NCBI RefSeq assembly: GCF_900188095.1
Contig: NZ_FZOT01000013.1
Span: 1 to 64,000 of the forward strand
DNA: 64,000 nucleotides
Origin: Noviherbaspirillum humi
GTDB lineage: Bacteria; Pseudomonadota; Gammaproteobacteria; Burkholderiales; Burkholderiaceae_D
Direction: 5' to 3'
Under the pieces are notes generated by a model that was given only the letters and a program-made list of their open reading frames with translations, did no database searches and was not told where the DNA came from. Position 1 is the stretch's first letter, and each line of letters starts with the position of its first letter. Positions 38,301-47,116 of this stretch are shown here, one piece after another. The position numbers and the translations under genes are program-made.

Positions 38301-38440
38301 GCCCGTTCGCGGTGGTGATCGTCGGCGGCATCATTTCGGCGACATTGTTTACACTGCTGCTGTTGCCGCTGGCGTACCCCTTCTTCGAAGACCGCAACAA
38401 GGAAATCGAAGAGGGTGACGATGCCTACAATCAATACTGA
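35321..38440 (+). CDS. Heavy-metal efflux RND transporter (CzcA/CusA family)
   Basis: A 1039-aa inner-membrane proton-driven pump, ATG at 35321 inside the end of the adaptor gene. Twelve membrane spans and two large periplasmic loops are expected and visible in the pattern. The TM4 signature reads DFGIIIDGAVVLVEA, with the Asp-Asp-Glu arrangement of divalent-cation (Zn/Co/Cd/Ni) HME-RND pumps rather than the CusA type. The usual final Asn of VEN is Ala here. Other landmarks are EAFPDVQDVQVQI near the start, GNIWLTITLPTSSSLE after the TM block, and GQFENQQRAVKRL late. The substrate is probably a divalent transition metal; inference. Confidence 0.93.
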   Translation: MLNKIVDFVLKQRVFVLVLVAALCAFGYRALTNLPIEAFPDVQDVQVQIVTQYLGQAPEEVERTVTLPIEREMSGVPRQTQLRSVTITGLSVVTLTFEDGTDDYFARQQVLEKLQNVTLPPGIQPSLAPLSTAVGEVFRYILEAPPGMSQNELRSLQDWIVRPNLRIVPGVADVVSFGGTVKEYQVRVDPYALKRYGVTLDQVSQALTANSANVGGGLVHRGDEALVIRGIGIFNSLEEIGRTVVLAKGGKTVLVSDLAEVEIGNRPRSGIVAYGKQDSVVQGIVQMTKGGNASKVVAAVKERVDLINAKLPQGVKIRAIYDRTDLVNHTVLTVAENLIVGACLVIAILLIFLRNWRAALIVATVIPLSLLFAFIMLDARGIPANLISLGAVDFGIIIDGAVVLVEALMVRLAVRRFDEAHAETDAGWRMRTLKQTVVEMGHPILFAKAIIILAFIPIFTFQRVEGKIFSPVALTLSFAMIGAVILTMTFVPTLLALTMRRHTLEEKHIPWMHNLQERYRRCLDWANPHRMLVIGVSVAVLVFSLLLAPRLGSEFLPKLDEGNIWLTITLPTSSSLENTKSVERQVRSILMSYPEVKSVISQVGRPDDGTDPKGVNNMEFLADLKPHGEWRFPSKEKLVADMTKKITVLPGVPTNFSQVIQDNVEETMSGVKGEIAVKVYGPDLQILTQKSEQIASILSGIRGATDVAAIKIGGQTELNVAIDREKIARLGVNVADVNSVIQSALAGSTVSTFYEGDRRYDITLRLQEKYRDSIDDIASIQVNLPNNAGTVALGDIARVQVRQGAARVSREAGGRNASIKANLLGRDQGSFVAEAQRKVKEQVKLPPGYQITWGGQFENQQRAVKRLKVIVPVTILLIFSLLFWAFRSVRKASLVLLIVPFSLIGGIAGLAAAGLHFSVSAAVGFIAVAGISVQNGVIMLEQIIENVKNGAGFVPASIEGAVSRLRPILMTALMAGLGLLPAALSRGIGSETQRPFAVVIVGGIISATLFTLLLLPLAYPFFEDRNKEIEEGDDAYNQY

Positions 38441-38468
38441 AATCGACCCCGGAAATGGCGGAGTGAAC

Positions 38469-39137
38469 ATGCATGTCCTGCTAGTTGAAGACGACCCGGT
38501 GCTGGCCGACGGAATCGAGCGCATCCTGAGCGGCCAGGGGATGGTGGCCGACGTGGTCCACAACGGCGTGACCGCCGATTCCCTGCTGCAGCGCCAGGAA
38601 GTGGCGGCGGTGGTGCTGGACATCGGCCTGCCCGGCATGGATGGCTTCGAGATCGTGCGCCGCCTGCGCGCCCGGGGCAGCACGGTGCCGGTGCTGCTGC
38701 TCACCGCGCGCGACGCCATCCAGGACCGGGTGCACGGCCTTGAACTCGGCGCCGACGATTATCTGGTCAAGCCTTTCGCCGCGCCGGAACTGGTGGCGCG
38801 GCTGAAGGCGCTGGTGCGGCGCAGCGGCCCGCGCGTGACCGAGCTGCAGATCGGCGGACTGGTGCTCGATACCTTCGCCAAGCGCGCCCGCGTCAATGGC
38901 CAGCCGCTGGAACTCTCGGCGCGCGAATGGGCGGTGCTGGAGTATCTGATGCGCCAGGCGTCGCGGGTGGTGTCCAAGCAGCAGATCATCGATGCCATCC
39001 TGCCCTGGGGCGAGGAAGTCACGCTGAACGCGGTGGAGGTCTACGTCTCGCGCATCCGCTCCAAGATCGCCGAAGCCGGCGTAAGCATCCGCACCATCCG
39101 CGGCTTCGGCTACATGCTGGAGAGCGCCGCCCCATGA
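38469..39137 (+). CDS. OmpR-family response regulator (QseB/TctD-like)
   Basis: A 222-aa two-component regulator. The receiver domain (about 1-115) has EDD near the start, the phospho-acceptor Asp in VVLDIGLPGMDGF, Thr in LLLTARD and Lys in YLVKPFAAPEL. The C-terminal winged helix (about 125-218) contains LSAREWAVLEYLM, EVYVSRIRSKI and TIRGFGYML. ATG at 38469 follows GGAG by 5 bases; the longer frame from 38415 is less likely. It lies 28 bases after the RND gene and overlaps the kinase gene (ATGA), so pump and sensor form one operon. The four half-sites at 32748-32791 are the likely target. Confidence 0.93.
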   Translation: MHVLLVEDDPVLADGIERILSGQGMVADVVHNGVTADSLLQRQEVAAVVLDIGLPGMDGFEIVRRLRARGSTVPVLLLTARDAIQDRVHGLELGADDYLVKPFAAPELVARLKALVRRSGPRVTELQIGGLVLDTFAKRARVNGQPLELSAREWAVLEYLMRQASRVVSKQQIIDAILPWGEEVTLNAVEVYVSRIRSKIAEAGVSIRTIRGFGYMLESAAP

Positions 39138-40525
39138 CGCGCAGCATCCGGGTAAAACTGCTGAAGTGGCTGATCGTGCCGCTGCTGGCGGTGAACCTGA
39201 TCGGCGCCATGCTCAGCTACTGGCTGGCCTGGACGCCGGCGCAGACGGCGCTGGACCAGAGCTTGGCAGACGCCGCCTGGGCGGTGCTGCCGCACCTGCG
39301 GGCGCGCGGCGATCAGCTGGAGATCAATCTCTCGGAGCAGGCGGAGCAGGTGCTGAGGGTGGACCATTTCGACAAGGTGTATCTCGTCGTGCGGGATGCC
39401 GCCGGCCATACCCTGAGCGGCGATCGCGATTTCCCGGCGCTCAGTCTCCCGACCGAACTCGGCAAGCCGCTCGCCTATGACGGCCTGATGCGTAGCGAAC
39501 CGGTGCGCATCGTGTCGCTCAAGGCGGATATCGGGCGCGAGCAGGTGATCATCGGTGTCGCCGAGACGCTGCGCAAGCGGAACCTGATCCGGGCCGAGAT
39601 CCTGATCGGGCTGCTGGTGCTCGGCAGCGCGCTGGCGATCCTGTCGGTCTGGGTGGCCTGGTTCACCGTATCGCACGGCCTGTCGCCGCTGCGCAACATC
39701 GCCGCCAAGCTGCGCGCGCGCGCCGGCGACGATCTCTCCACCATCGACGAGGAACAGGTGCCGACCGAGGTGCAGCCGGTCATCCATGCGATGAATCATG
39801 TGCTCGACCGCGCCCGCACCGGCAACCAGGCGCGGCAGGATTTCCTCGCCGACGTCGCGCACCAGCTGCGCACGCCGCTGGCCGGCCTGAATACCCAGCT
39901 CGCCTGGCTGAAACAGAATCCGGACGCCGCGCCGCAGGCGGCGCAGTCGCTGCAGATGATGTCGTCGTCAGTGGAACGCATGATCCGCCAAACCAACCAG
40001 TTGCTGGCACTGGCGCGGGCAGAGCCGAGCCAGTACGAGAAGCAGCGGCTGGAACTGGTGGCGCTCGATACCATTGTCGCTGAATCGGTGCAGCATTTCG
40101 TGCAGGAGGCGGACAAGAAGCAGATCGACATCGGCTTCAACCTGCAATCCACCACCATCCTCGGCGATCGCTTCCTGCTGCGCGACCTGGTGGACAATCT
40201 GATCGATAACGCCATCCGCTATTCGCCGCCCGGCGCCGAGGTCACCGCCAGCTGCTATCCCGGCAATGGCGTCGGCGTCTTCCATATCGAAGACAACGGC
40301 CCCGGCATTGCGGCGGCGCACCTCGACAGGATCTTCGACCGCTTTTACCGCATCGATGAGCACAGCACCGGCAGCGGGCTCGGTCTCGCCATCGTGCGCG
40401 ATATCGTCACCGACCATGGCGCGCGGCTATCGCTGCGCCAGCGCGCGCAGGGCAGCGGCACGGTGATCGAAGTGGTGTTTCCGGTGAAGAGCCCGGACGC
40501 CGTCACGGCGCCGGCCGAAGCCTGA
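39134..40525 (+). CDS. Sensor histidine kinase partnered with the regulator
   Basis: A 463-aa inner-membrane kinase. Two hydrophobic spans (residues about 10-32 and 155-178) enclose a periplasmic sensor loop of about 120 residues, typical of the TctE/QseC type. A HAMP-like region follows, then the H-box FLADVAHQLRTPLAGL with His243, and the ATPase core with N-box LVDNLIDNAIRYSPPG, G1 DNGPGI and G2 GSGLGLAIV. All catalytic motifs are intact. The sensor loop has no Cys/His cluster that would reveal the metal. Its start overlaps the stop of the regulator gene. Confidence 0.93.
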   Translation: MTRSIRVKLLKWLIVPLLAVNLIGAMLSYWLAWTPAQTALDQSLADAAWAVLPHLRARGDQLEINLSEQAEQVLRVDHFDKVYLVVRDAAGHTLSGDRDFPALSLPTELGKPLAYDGLMRSEPVRIVSLKADIGREQVIIGVAETLRKRNLIRAEILIGLLVLGSALAILSVWVAWFTVSHGLSPLRNIAAKLRARAGDDLSTIDEEQVPTEVQPVIHAMNHVLDRARTGNQARQDFLADVAHQLRTPLAGLNTQLAWLKQNPDAAPQAAQSLQMMSSSVERMIRQTNQLLALARAEPSQYEKQRLELVALDTIVAESVQHFVQEADKKQIDIGFNLQSTTILGDRFLLRDLVDNLIDNAIRYSPPGAEVTASCYPGNGVGVFHIEDNGPGIAAAHLDRIFDRFYRIDEHSTGSGLGLAIVRDIVTDHGARLSLRQRAQGSGTVIEVVFPVKSPDAVTAPAEA

Positions 40526-40526
40526 A

Positions 40527-41825
40527 TCAGACCAGCAAGGTGTAGAACATCGTCAGCGAGGCGGCGATCATCAGCGCCGTCGCCGCCCAGCCGAGCAGCT
40601 TCACCCGGCCGCGTACCACGAAGCGGCCCATCACCCGCTCGTCCGTCGCCATCAGCATGGTCACGACCATGATCGGACCGGAAATCACGCCGTTGATCAC
40701 CGCGCTCCAGTACAGCGCCTTGATCGGGTCCAGACCGGTGAACTGCAACGCCACGCCGCCCAGGGTGGCGAACGCGATCACGCCGTAGAATTCCTTGGCC
40801 AGCGCCGGCTTCAGCTCCAGGCTGTTTCGCCAGCGGAAAGCCCCCGCCATCGCATAGGCGGAGGACCCGGCCAGCACCGGCAGGGCCAGCATGCCGGTGC
40901 CAATGATGCCGAGCGCGAACAATGAAAAGGCGAAGTCGCCCGCCGCCGGCTTGAGCGCCTCGGCCGCCTGCGCCGAGGTCTCGATCGACGTCACGCCGTT
41001 CGCATGCAGGGTAACCGCGGTGGTCAGGATGATGAAGAAGGCCACCAGATTGGAAAAACCCATGCCGACATAGGTGTCGATCTGGATGCGGCTCAACTGG
41101 ACGCGCGCCTGTTCCGGAGCCTTCCTCACCGGCCGCGCCCCAGCGGTTGCGCGCAATTGCTCCACCTCTTCCGAGGCCTGCCAGAAGAACAGGTAGGGAC
41201 TGATGGTCGTGCCGAGAATGGCGACAAGCGTGACGATGTATTCCTGCTGCCAGCTGATGTGCGGCAGCAGGGTGCGCCGTGCCGCCTCGCCCCACGGCAC
41301 ATGGATGACGAAAGCCGTGGCGGCATACGCCAGCAGGGCCAGCGTCAGCCATTTCAGGATGGCGACATAGCGCTTGTAGGGAATGAAGATCTGCAGCAGC
41401 GCCGACAGCAGCCCGAAGCCGGCCGCGTACCATTTGGCCGAGCCACCCACCAGCAGCCGGAAGGCATCGCCCATGGCGGCGATGTCGGCGGCAATGTTTA
41501 TCGTATTGGCGACGAGCAGCAGGACGACGCACACATACAGAATCCAGGGCGGATAGATGCGCCGCATGTTGCTCGCCAGGCCACGGCCGCTGACCCGCCC
41601 GATGCGGGCGCTGACAACCTGGATGCCCACCATCAGCGGATAGGTGAGCAGCATCGACCACAGCAGGTTGAAGCCGAAGGTCGCCCCCGCCTGCGCATAG
41701 GTGGCGATGCCGCTCGGGTCATCGTCGGCGGCGCCGGTCACCAGCCCGGGTCCAAGCTTGGCCAGCCACGACTCCTCCAGCGCTTCCGCCTTGGCGGTCT
41801 CCAGCTGTTCGCGCCCGGTCGCCAT
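40527..41825 (-). CDS. NRAMP-family divalent metal transporter, atypical
   Basis: A 432-aa membrane protein with about 11 spans. The family resemblance is clear in PGLVTGAADDDPSGIATYAQAG (TM1 region) and LGTTISPYLFFWQASEEV (TM6 region). However, the canonical TM1 motif DPGN reads DPSG, and the TM6 MPH motif with its metal-coordinating Met reads ISPY. Those residues set Mn/Fe selectivity in true MntH proteins. The protein may therefore belong to the NRAMP-related clade with different ions such as magnesium or aluminium; the ion cannot be read here. It is convergent with the metal-sensing operon, 1 base after the kinase stop, so it probably has its own promoter. Confidence 0.85.
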   Translation of the reverse strand: MATGREQLETAKAEALEESWLAKLGPGLVTGAADDDPSGIATYAQAGATFGFNLLWSMLLTYPLMVGIQVVSARIGRVSGRGLASNMRRIYPPWILYVCVVLLLVANTINIAADIAAMGDAFRLLVGGSAKWYAAGFGLLSALLQIFIPYKRYVAILKWLTLALLAYAATAFVIHVPWGEAARRTLLPHISWQQEYIVTLVAILGTTISPYLFFWQASEEVEQLRATAGARPVRKAPEQARVQLSRIQIDTYVGMGFSNLVAFFIILTTAVTLHANGVTSIETSAQAAEALKPAAGDFAFSLFALGIIGTGMLALPVLAGSSAYAMAGAFRWRNSLELKPALAKEFYGVIAFATLGGVALQFTGLDPIKALYWSAVINGVISGPIMVVTMLMATDERVMGRFVVRGRVKLLGWAATALMIAASLTMFYTLLV

Positions 41826-41859
41826 CCCCGGCCCTCCGGATCATTTGTCCACGGAACGA

Positions 41860-42177
41860 TTAACGCGCTTCTTTCGCCGCCTTCACCTCAGCCTTGTTCT
41901 GCGCCTTGGCGACATCCGACACGGCGTCATTCACTTCCTTGCGCGCCTTCTGATGCGCCTTCAGCTTCTTCTTGTCCGCCTGCGCATCCGCCTCGACGTT
42001 CTCCTGCGCCTCCTTGGTCAGTGCCTTGTTGATCTTGGTATTCGCCTTGATCGTGGCCTGGTCCACCTTGCCTTGCGCCTTGGCGTCGGCAGGCGTGGCC
42101 GGCGCATCGGTTTGGGCATGGACGCTGCCGGCCAGAAGGAAAGCAGTAGGGATAAGCGTAACGAGGAATTGCTTCAT
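41860..42177 (-). CDS. Small exported Ala/Lys-rich protein
   Basis: A 105-aa protein with a Sec signal peptide ending at AGSVHAQ. The mature part (about 83 residues) is almost entirely Ala, Lys, Glu, Asp and Gln in helix-forming order (KLKAHQKARKEVNDAVSDVA), so an extended periplasmic coiled coil is likely. Codon use is host-like GC-rich. Function unknown. It precedes the NRAMP gene on the same strand (34-base gap), so the two could be co-transcribed. Confidence 0.75.
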   Translation of the reverse strand: MKQFLVTLIPTAFLLAGSVHAQTDAPATPADAKAQGKVDQATIKANTKINKALTKEAQENVEADAQADKKKLKAHQKARKEVNDAVSDVAKAQNKAEVKAAKEAR

Positions 42178-42389
42178 GGCTAGACTCCGATAAAAAGGAT
42201 TACCTTTAAGATACCGGTATTGCCAGAAAGTTCACAAAACCGTTTCCAAACGTTAACTCTCCCGTCTTTATCCTTAACCATGGATAGATTCAGCTTCTTG
42301 TCAGCCACCCGAAAGCTAAGCGTAAGAACGAAGGAGTAATCTGAACGCCGACTTCACGTTTTTGGTCTCCTTCTTGGTGGAGTCTTTTG

Positions 42390-42427
42390 ACCCGTCATCA
42401 TTTTTTGGTGGCGGGTTTTTTGTTTTG
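42390..42427 (+). terminator. Strong plus-strand terminator hairpin without an upstream plus-strand gene
   Basis: ACCCGTCATC (42390-42399) pairs with GGTGGCGGGT (42407-42416), 10 bp including two G-T pairs, around an A/T loop. A T-rich run (TTTTTGTTTTG) follows on the plus strand. It overlaps the stop codon of the minus-strand 1572-aa gene. No plus-strand gene lies just upstream. Confidence 0.5.
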
Positions 42428-45400
42428 TGCTTCAGAATTTTGCGCCGGGCTTAGGAGATGCTTGATTGGTCCAAGTATGTAGTTCATTGCTTTCCCAACT
42501 GCTTCGACATCCTTACCGTTGGGATTGAAACCACCGTTCCCATTAATAAAACCTTCCCGATAACCGGTTACACCAGTTTTGACCTTCAGCGGATTTCTAA
42601 GGCCAATCAAGTCTAGGAAATTGATAGTTGCAAGATTGAGAGGACCAGAAATCCTAGTATCCATGTAATTAATCGGTCCCACAGTGAAGCGATCTGTTGT
42701 GTATAGATTTAGTGGGGATGCTGATACGGCAACACTGACTTCGTTGACCCTTGTCTGAGTCACGTTTCGATTCCAATCCATTTCGACCTTGGGTAGATTA
42801 GCGGTCAGCGCCAGGAGAGAGGCACGTCCATACTGGCCAACTCCGAAATTTTCGGTACCGAAGTTCCACAGAAGAGCACCGGAAGGCCCATACCAGCCAG
42901 CCGTGGGAAAGAAAGAAGTCGTTTTCCCAATTACTCCTCCAGCTTGAGCCGTACCAGGTTGTCCAGGCATTCCGGGTGGTAGAGCCATGTGGTCAGCTTG
43001 GAAACCCCCGATAATCGCATAACCGTTGGTAGTTTCCATGCCTGGAATCGGAGCAACCCAAACATCGACCTGAACATTCTTAGGCAATGCAAGGCGTCGG
43101 GCAATCTGCTTCTCCAATGGCGTTAGATCAGTATCCCCAGGCTTGAATTGCAGATGCTGGGTCTGGCCATTGGTTAGACCACGCGCAATTACGGCTATGG
43201 CCGCATCGCGTCCGATCTTGATCGGTGATTTTGTAACTTCTGCAGCGTGATATATCGTCTCGATCGTCTTGTGGACGCCGCTATTGCCATAGAAGCTGTT
43301 GATTGTTTTACCAAGCGGGGTGTCCGCAATTTTGGTTAACGAATCGCGCAGCACACCTTCTGTGACCCATTTGGCAACCTTGATGTCATTGAAAAGTGGA
43401 GAATTCGGAAGGGTCTCTTTAATCCTTTTAAGTAGTGCATCTTTTGAGCGTACTGATAGATTGCCGACAACTTTGGCAGTTGCATTCAATGCGCTATCAA
43501 TAGGACTTTGATAGGTTAACCGCTGCCACCATGGCTTGCTCTGATTCGGTATCACATCTGTGTTAGCCGTCGGCTTGGCTGCAGTAGTAGTGCTCGCCGC
43601 TGATGATTTTGTCCCGCCGAGCTGCCACGGATTGTGCTGATCCGGGGCCAGGGGCACCTTGGGCGCCTGCTCGGCTACGCCGGATGGTTTCGCTGTCAAC
43701 GGTTCTGACGTCCCTGAACCAGAACGAGGTGGATTTTTAGCTTTCGAGCTAATCGACGGCAATTCCCTTGGATCGACAGGCCATTTGGGCAGATAAGACT
43801 CGGGCTGTTTTAGGCCAGGGGTGGTCTTGGCCGGTTTGGGCTTCATTTCGAGAAGGTAGGCTGGCTTCCCATTTTTACCTTGAATCCGTGTCGCTTGATA
43901 TGCATCGACGCGCCCTTTTTCAAGAAAAGATTGAGCCATGCGGACAAAGGAGCTGACTTCTGCTGGATTCTCAGTCGAAAAATAAAGCGTTTCCGGATTC
44001 TCCATTCTCACGGAGGCAATCGCGTTTTGAAGAACTGGCTCCGAAAGCGTACCGATTTTTCTACTTGCGGCGGGCGAGCCAAGGCGGGGCAGGGATTCGT
44101 TTTCAAGCGCGACTCGCGTCAAACTTCTATCCTTGAAGACGGTGAAGCCGCTAAGCGTCCCTTCCTCAGTGAGCAATCGAACTCTTTCGGAAAGCGAAGG
44201 TTGAGCCACAGGTGGCGTTTGTGGAGTTTGCTTCGCATTCCTAGGCGATGCTGGCTCCAGAGAGTGAACACCCTCCCGCTTCGGCTGCATTTCAAGGATA
44301 AATGACGGTTTTCCTTGACGATCAGCGACTCGAATGGCTTGGTAGGCAGAAATGCGACCTTGCTTGAGATAGGCTTGTCCCAACTCGATAAAAGAAGTCA
44401 GTTCATTCGGGTTGGCAGTTTCATACTGGATCGTATGGGGCTCACCTGTCTTGGGCAACGAAGCCATTGCGTTGTCGATGGCGGTAGAGGATAACTCTTG
44501 TACTCTTGTACTGCTAGCTGGGGATCCAAGGCGAGTTGGTGTTTCTATTGCTAACGAAATACGCCAATTCGAATTGGCATGTTCCCAGATCTTGACGCCG
44601 GAAAGAGACCCGTTCTGCATGAGATCTTTGGCAGTTCCTGTATAGACTTCCCCCGCCTTAAAATTTTTAGTGTAAAAAACGATTGCTGCCTGACCATTGT
44701 CGCGAGCAATTGCCACCACTTCTGGAAGTAGCGTTGAGACCGCACGTGGAACCGTTGAATTTTTTCCCACCGGACCATGGGAGAATAATTCTGGATACCG
44801 TATGTCTTGAGCACTGTTAACGACATGGCTTAGATAAGCGGTATTTTTTGGACCGCCATAGGAAAGAGCTCGAGGGTCATTCAACGTCACTGCTGCGAAC
44901 GCTCCAATCTTGTTCCCGGGGAGCGTCACCATAATTTTATAGGCGCCCTCTATCTCGCCAGCGATCTGCAAGGAACCTTTTCCGGCATGAGTACCCCTGT
45001 TTCCCCCGTTAATGTTGATTCCCTGCTCAATCTGAATTTGGCGTGGCACTTTACCGGGCGTATAGACCGTAACTGTTCCTGCGACTACCTCTGCTTTATT
45101 CAGCGGATTTTGAAGCGGGGTCGTGTATTGATACGGTCTTTGGTAAGCTTGCGGCGTCCTTTGCCCGATGTTTCCCTGCCCAGTCTTTGCCGTGTCCAGC
45201 TGCGAGCGGGTAACCGGATCGAGATTATTGAAAAACCTTTCCCACTCGGTTCCAGGAAGATCGCGCTCGAGCTGTAACGCCTGTTGGAGCTTTGGGCTCA
45301 TTACAGTTACCGGTTTGGCTGTATTGTTGGGCGTCGACTTCGCGGGGAGCATTCGCGAAGTTGGAACTGGCGCCGTGCCGGGAAGTGCTTTTTGAACCGG

Positions 45401-47116
45401 CTGAGCCGCAGAGCCATTTTCTTTCCTTGGTTTTTTGAGGCTAGTGGCGCCACCAGTACCGCGACTTTCATGAGAAGTCACAGGATTCGAACGTCTTTTA
45501 ATGATACGCACTTGTCCAGGTTTCGTTGCAGTGGAAGCTGTACTAGTCTTTTCTCGAAGCGGCTGATTTTTACCCGCTGATTGTCCTCTTAACGGTTCTG
45601 GTCTTACTTGCGCCGACCGTTTCTCCATCACTGAATTCATAGTGGAAGCAGACCTGTTCCGATTTTCTAGCGTTGCTTGTGGAGTTCCATTGGTCTTGGG
45701 CGAGACACCGCTTGCTTTAGAGGGTGAATTCCGGTTCTCTGCAAGAGAATTGCGGACTGTGGACTTTGGAATTGAATTCTGCGTTGATCCAGACGCATTT
45801 CCAGAGGCAGGTTCAGTTTTTGTTGTGCGAGTATTAGGTGAAACACCGGCTTTAGCAGTTTCGGCGGGTTTGTTCGGCTTGGCATTATTTGGGCCAAATT
45901 TTTTCATCGCGTAGCCACCCACGGCCATCAAACCGTCCAGCGTTACTCTCGCTACCAACCCATTTATTAACTCTGCCGCTCTTTCCATATTTGCTACACT
46001 CGGACGGTCTATTAGCTCCTTGATCTTCTTTAACTCCGTGAAGATATGCACCAGTTCTGCCGCGCCGAAGCCCCATGCGGCGAGTTCGGCCAGCTTGCCC
46101 CATCCCTTGAGCCAAGATGCGGTAAAAAGAACTACGCCCCCCCAGAAAAGCGGGGACTGTATCATCTCACTAAACTGCTCTCCAACGCGCCCACCAAGCG
46201 AGTTGAGATTAAAAATGTCTTTGGTGACCCATCTCAGACGGGCGTTCCAATCCATCTTGGCCAACTGCTTCGCGTTCAGGGGCGCCTGCGACGTTGCCGC
46301 GGCCGGTTGTGGGCCATCGGTTTTGTACGTAAATCCATGGTTCTTGATCACTTCCCTCGCGCGATCCATCGCAGCGTTTAGATCAGTGATCGGCTGGCCG
46401 GTTTTGGAAGTCAGCTTTCGGCGTTTTGAAACAGAGGTATCAGTCACAAGCGGCGAATCAACCGGCCCTTCATAGTAGCCATCCAGGTAGTACCCAACAA
46501 CCTCTTTCTTATTGGTCTTCCGGTTGTACTTGAGTTCGGGCGTGACGTCGGTCTTTATCAGTCGATGATCCACTTCTACCGAAACCCGTACCGGAACATC
46601 CGCACCGACATTCAGAGTCGGTCTCTCTCTTCGCCGAGACTCAAGAATTCCCTTTCCTTGCGGACTCAACAGGTCCTTCCATAAATTGATACCCGTACTT
46701 GAGCTTTCGAGATCTTTTTGCAGAGCCCTCGACAGCATGGAGAACGTTGGCCCACCTTCACCACTCCAATTCACTGCCGCATGATTAGAGTAAAAGTAGA
46801 CCAAGTGCTCGATGCTTGTTACTTGGCCATTGCTAAGGCTGCGAACGACTTGATCTAAACGGACCTTAACATTGGCGCGATATTGCGGGTCGAGATAATT
46901 TGGAGGTCCGACCGTCTGTGGCACATACCTTATCTCAAGATTTCGGTTCAGCTGATTTAGCCAAGATTGCGCAGTTGAGTTCTCTCCTGTTTTTGAATGA
47001 CTTTTCGAGTTGGATTGTTTGGACGAGTTGGAAAGAACGGGTGAAGATTGGGGACTTATTGTCGACGTTTTTTCTCTGGAGGTGGATTGACTTGGACCTA
47101 AGTTGCGACCAGACAT
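42398..47116 (-). CDS. Giant uncharacterised protein with polymorphic-toxin-like layout and tandem 109-aa repeat
   Basis: A 1572-aa protein; the ATG has an excellent ribosome site (AGGGGGAG). Residues 1-50 are Ser-rich and disordered; 50-270 is an unknown domain. Residues about 318-405 hold a hydrophobic segment (LFWGGVVLFTASWLKGWG, WGFGAAELVHIF, LINGLVARVTLDGLMAVGG) that resembles the membrane-like central region of several secreted polymorphic toxins. Residues 410-605 are a basic Ser/Thr/Pro/Asn linker, and 650-830 a beta-rich region. Two copies of a 109-aa repeat follow at about 838-946 and 988-1094 (IELGQAYLKQGRISAYQAIR versus RMAQSFLEKGRVDAYQATR). After a second linker, 1200-1572 is a Gly/Pro/aromatic-rich end. 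No signal peptide and no adjacent immunity-sized partner of matching composition are visible. It is AT-richer than its flanks, consistent with transfer. No function assigned. Confidence 0.85.
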   Translation of the reverse strand: MSGRNLGPSQSTSREKTSTISPQSSPVLSNSSKQSNSKSHSKTGENSTAQSWLNQLNRNLEIRYVPQTVGPPNYLDPQYRANVKVRLDQVVRSLSNGQVTSIEHLVYFYSNHAAVNWSGEGGPTFSMLSRALQKDLESSSTGINLWKDLLSPQGKGILESRRRERPTLNVGADVPVRVSVEVDHRLIKTDVTPELKYNRKTNKKEVVGYYLDGYYEGPVDSPLVTDTSVSKRRKLTSKTGQPITDLNAAMDRAREVIKNHGFTYKTDGPQPAAATSQAPLNAKQLAKMDWNARLRWVTKDIFNLNSLGGRVGEQFSEMIQSPLFWGGVVLFTASWLKGWGKLAELAAWGFGAAELVHIFTELKKIKELIDRPSVANMERAAELINGLVARVTLDGLMAVGGYAMKKFGPNNAKPNKPAETAKAGVSPNTRTTKTEPASGNASGSTQNSIPKSTVRNSLAENRNSPSKASGVSPKTNGTPQATLENRNRSASTMNSVMEKRSAQVRPEPLRGQSAGKNQPLREKTSTASTATKPGQVRIIKRRSNPVTSHESRGTGGATSLKKPRKENGSAAQPVQKALPGTAPVPTSRMLPAKSTPNNTAKPVTVMSPKLQQALQLERDLPGTEWERFFNNLDPVTRSQLDTAKTGQGNIGQRTPQAYQRPYQYTTPLQNPLNKAEVVAGTVTVYTPGKVPRQIQIEQGININGGNRGTHAGKGSLQIAGEIEGAYKIMVTLPGNKIGAFAAVTLNDPRALSYGGPKNTAYLSHVVNSAQDIRYPELFSHGPVGKNSTVPRAVSTLLPEVVAIARDNGQAAIVFYTKNFKAGEVYTGTAKDLMQNGSLSGVKIWEHANSNWRISLAIETPTRLGSPASSTRVQELSSTAIDNAMASLPKTGEPHTIQYETANPNELTSFIELGQAYLKQGRISAYQAIRVADRQGKPSFILEMQPKREGVHSLEPASPRNAKQTPQTPPVAQPSLSERVRLLTEEGTLSGFTVFKDRSLTRVALENESLPRLGSPAASRKIGTLSEPVLQNAIASVRMENPETLYFSTENPAEVSSFVRMAQSFLEKGRVDAYQATRIQGKNGKPAYLLEMKPKPAKTTPGLKQPESYLPKWPVDPRELPSISSKAKNPPRSGSGTSEPLTAKPSGVAEQAPKVPLAPDQHNPWQLGGTKSSAASTTTAAKPTANTDVIPNQSKPWWQRLTYQSPIDSALNATAKVVGNLSVRSKDALLKRIKETLPNSPLFNDIKVAKWVTEGVLRDSLTKIADTPLGKTINSFYGNSGVHKTIETIYHAAEVTKSPIKIGRDAAIAVIARGLTNGQTQHLQFKPGDTDLTPLEKQIARRLALPKNVQVDVWVAPIPGMETTNGYAIIGGFQADHMALPPGMPGQPGTAQAGGVIGKTTSFFPTAGWYGPSGALLWNFGTENFGVGQYGRASLLALTANLPKVEMDWNRNVTQTRVNEVSVAVSASPLNLYTTDRFTVGPINYMDTRISGPLNLATINFLDLIGLRNPLKVKTGVTGYREGFINGNGGFNPNGKDVEAVGKAMNYILGPIKHLLSPAQNSEAQNKKPATKK

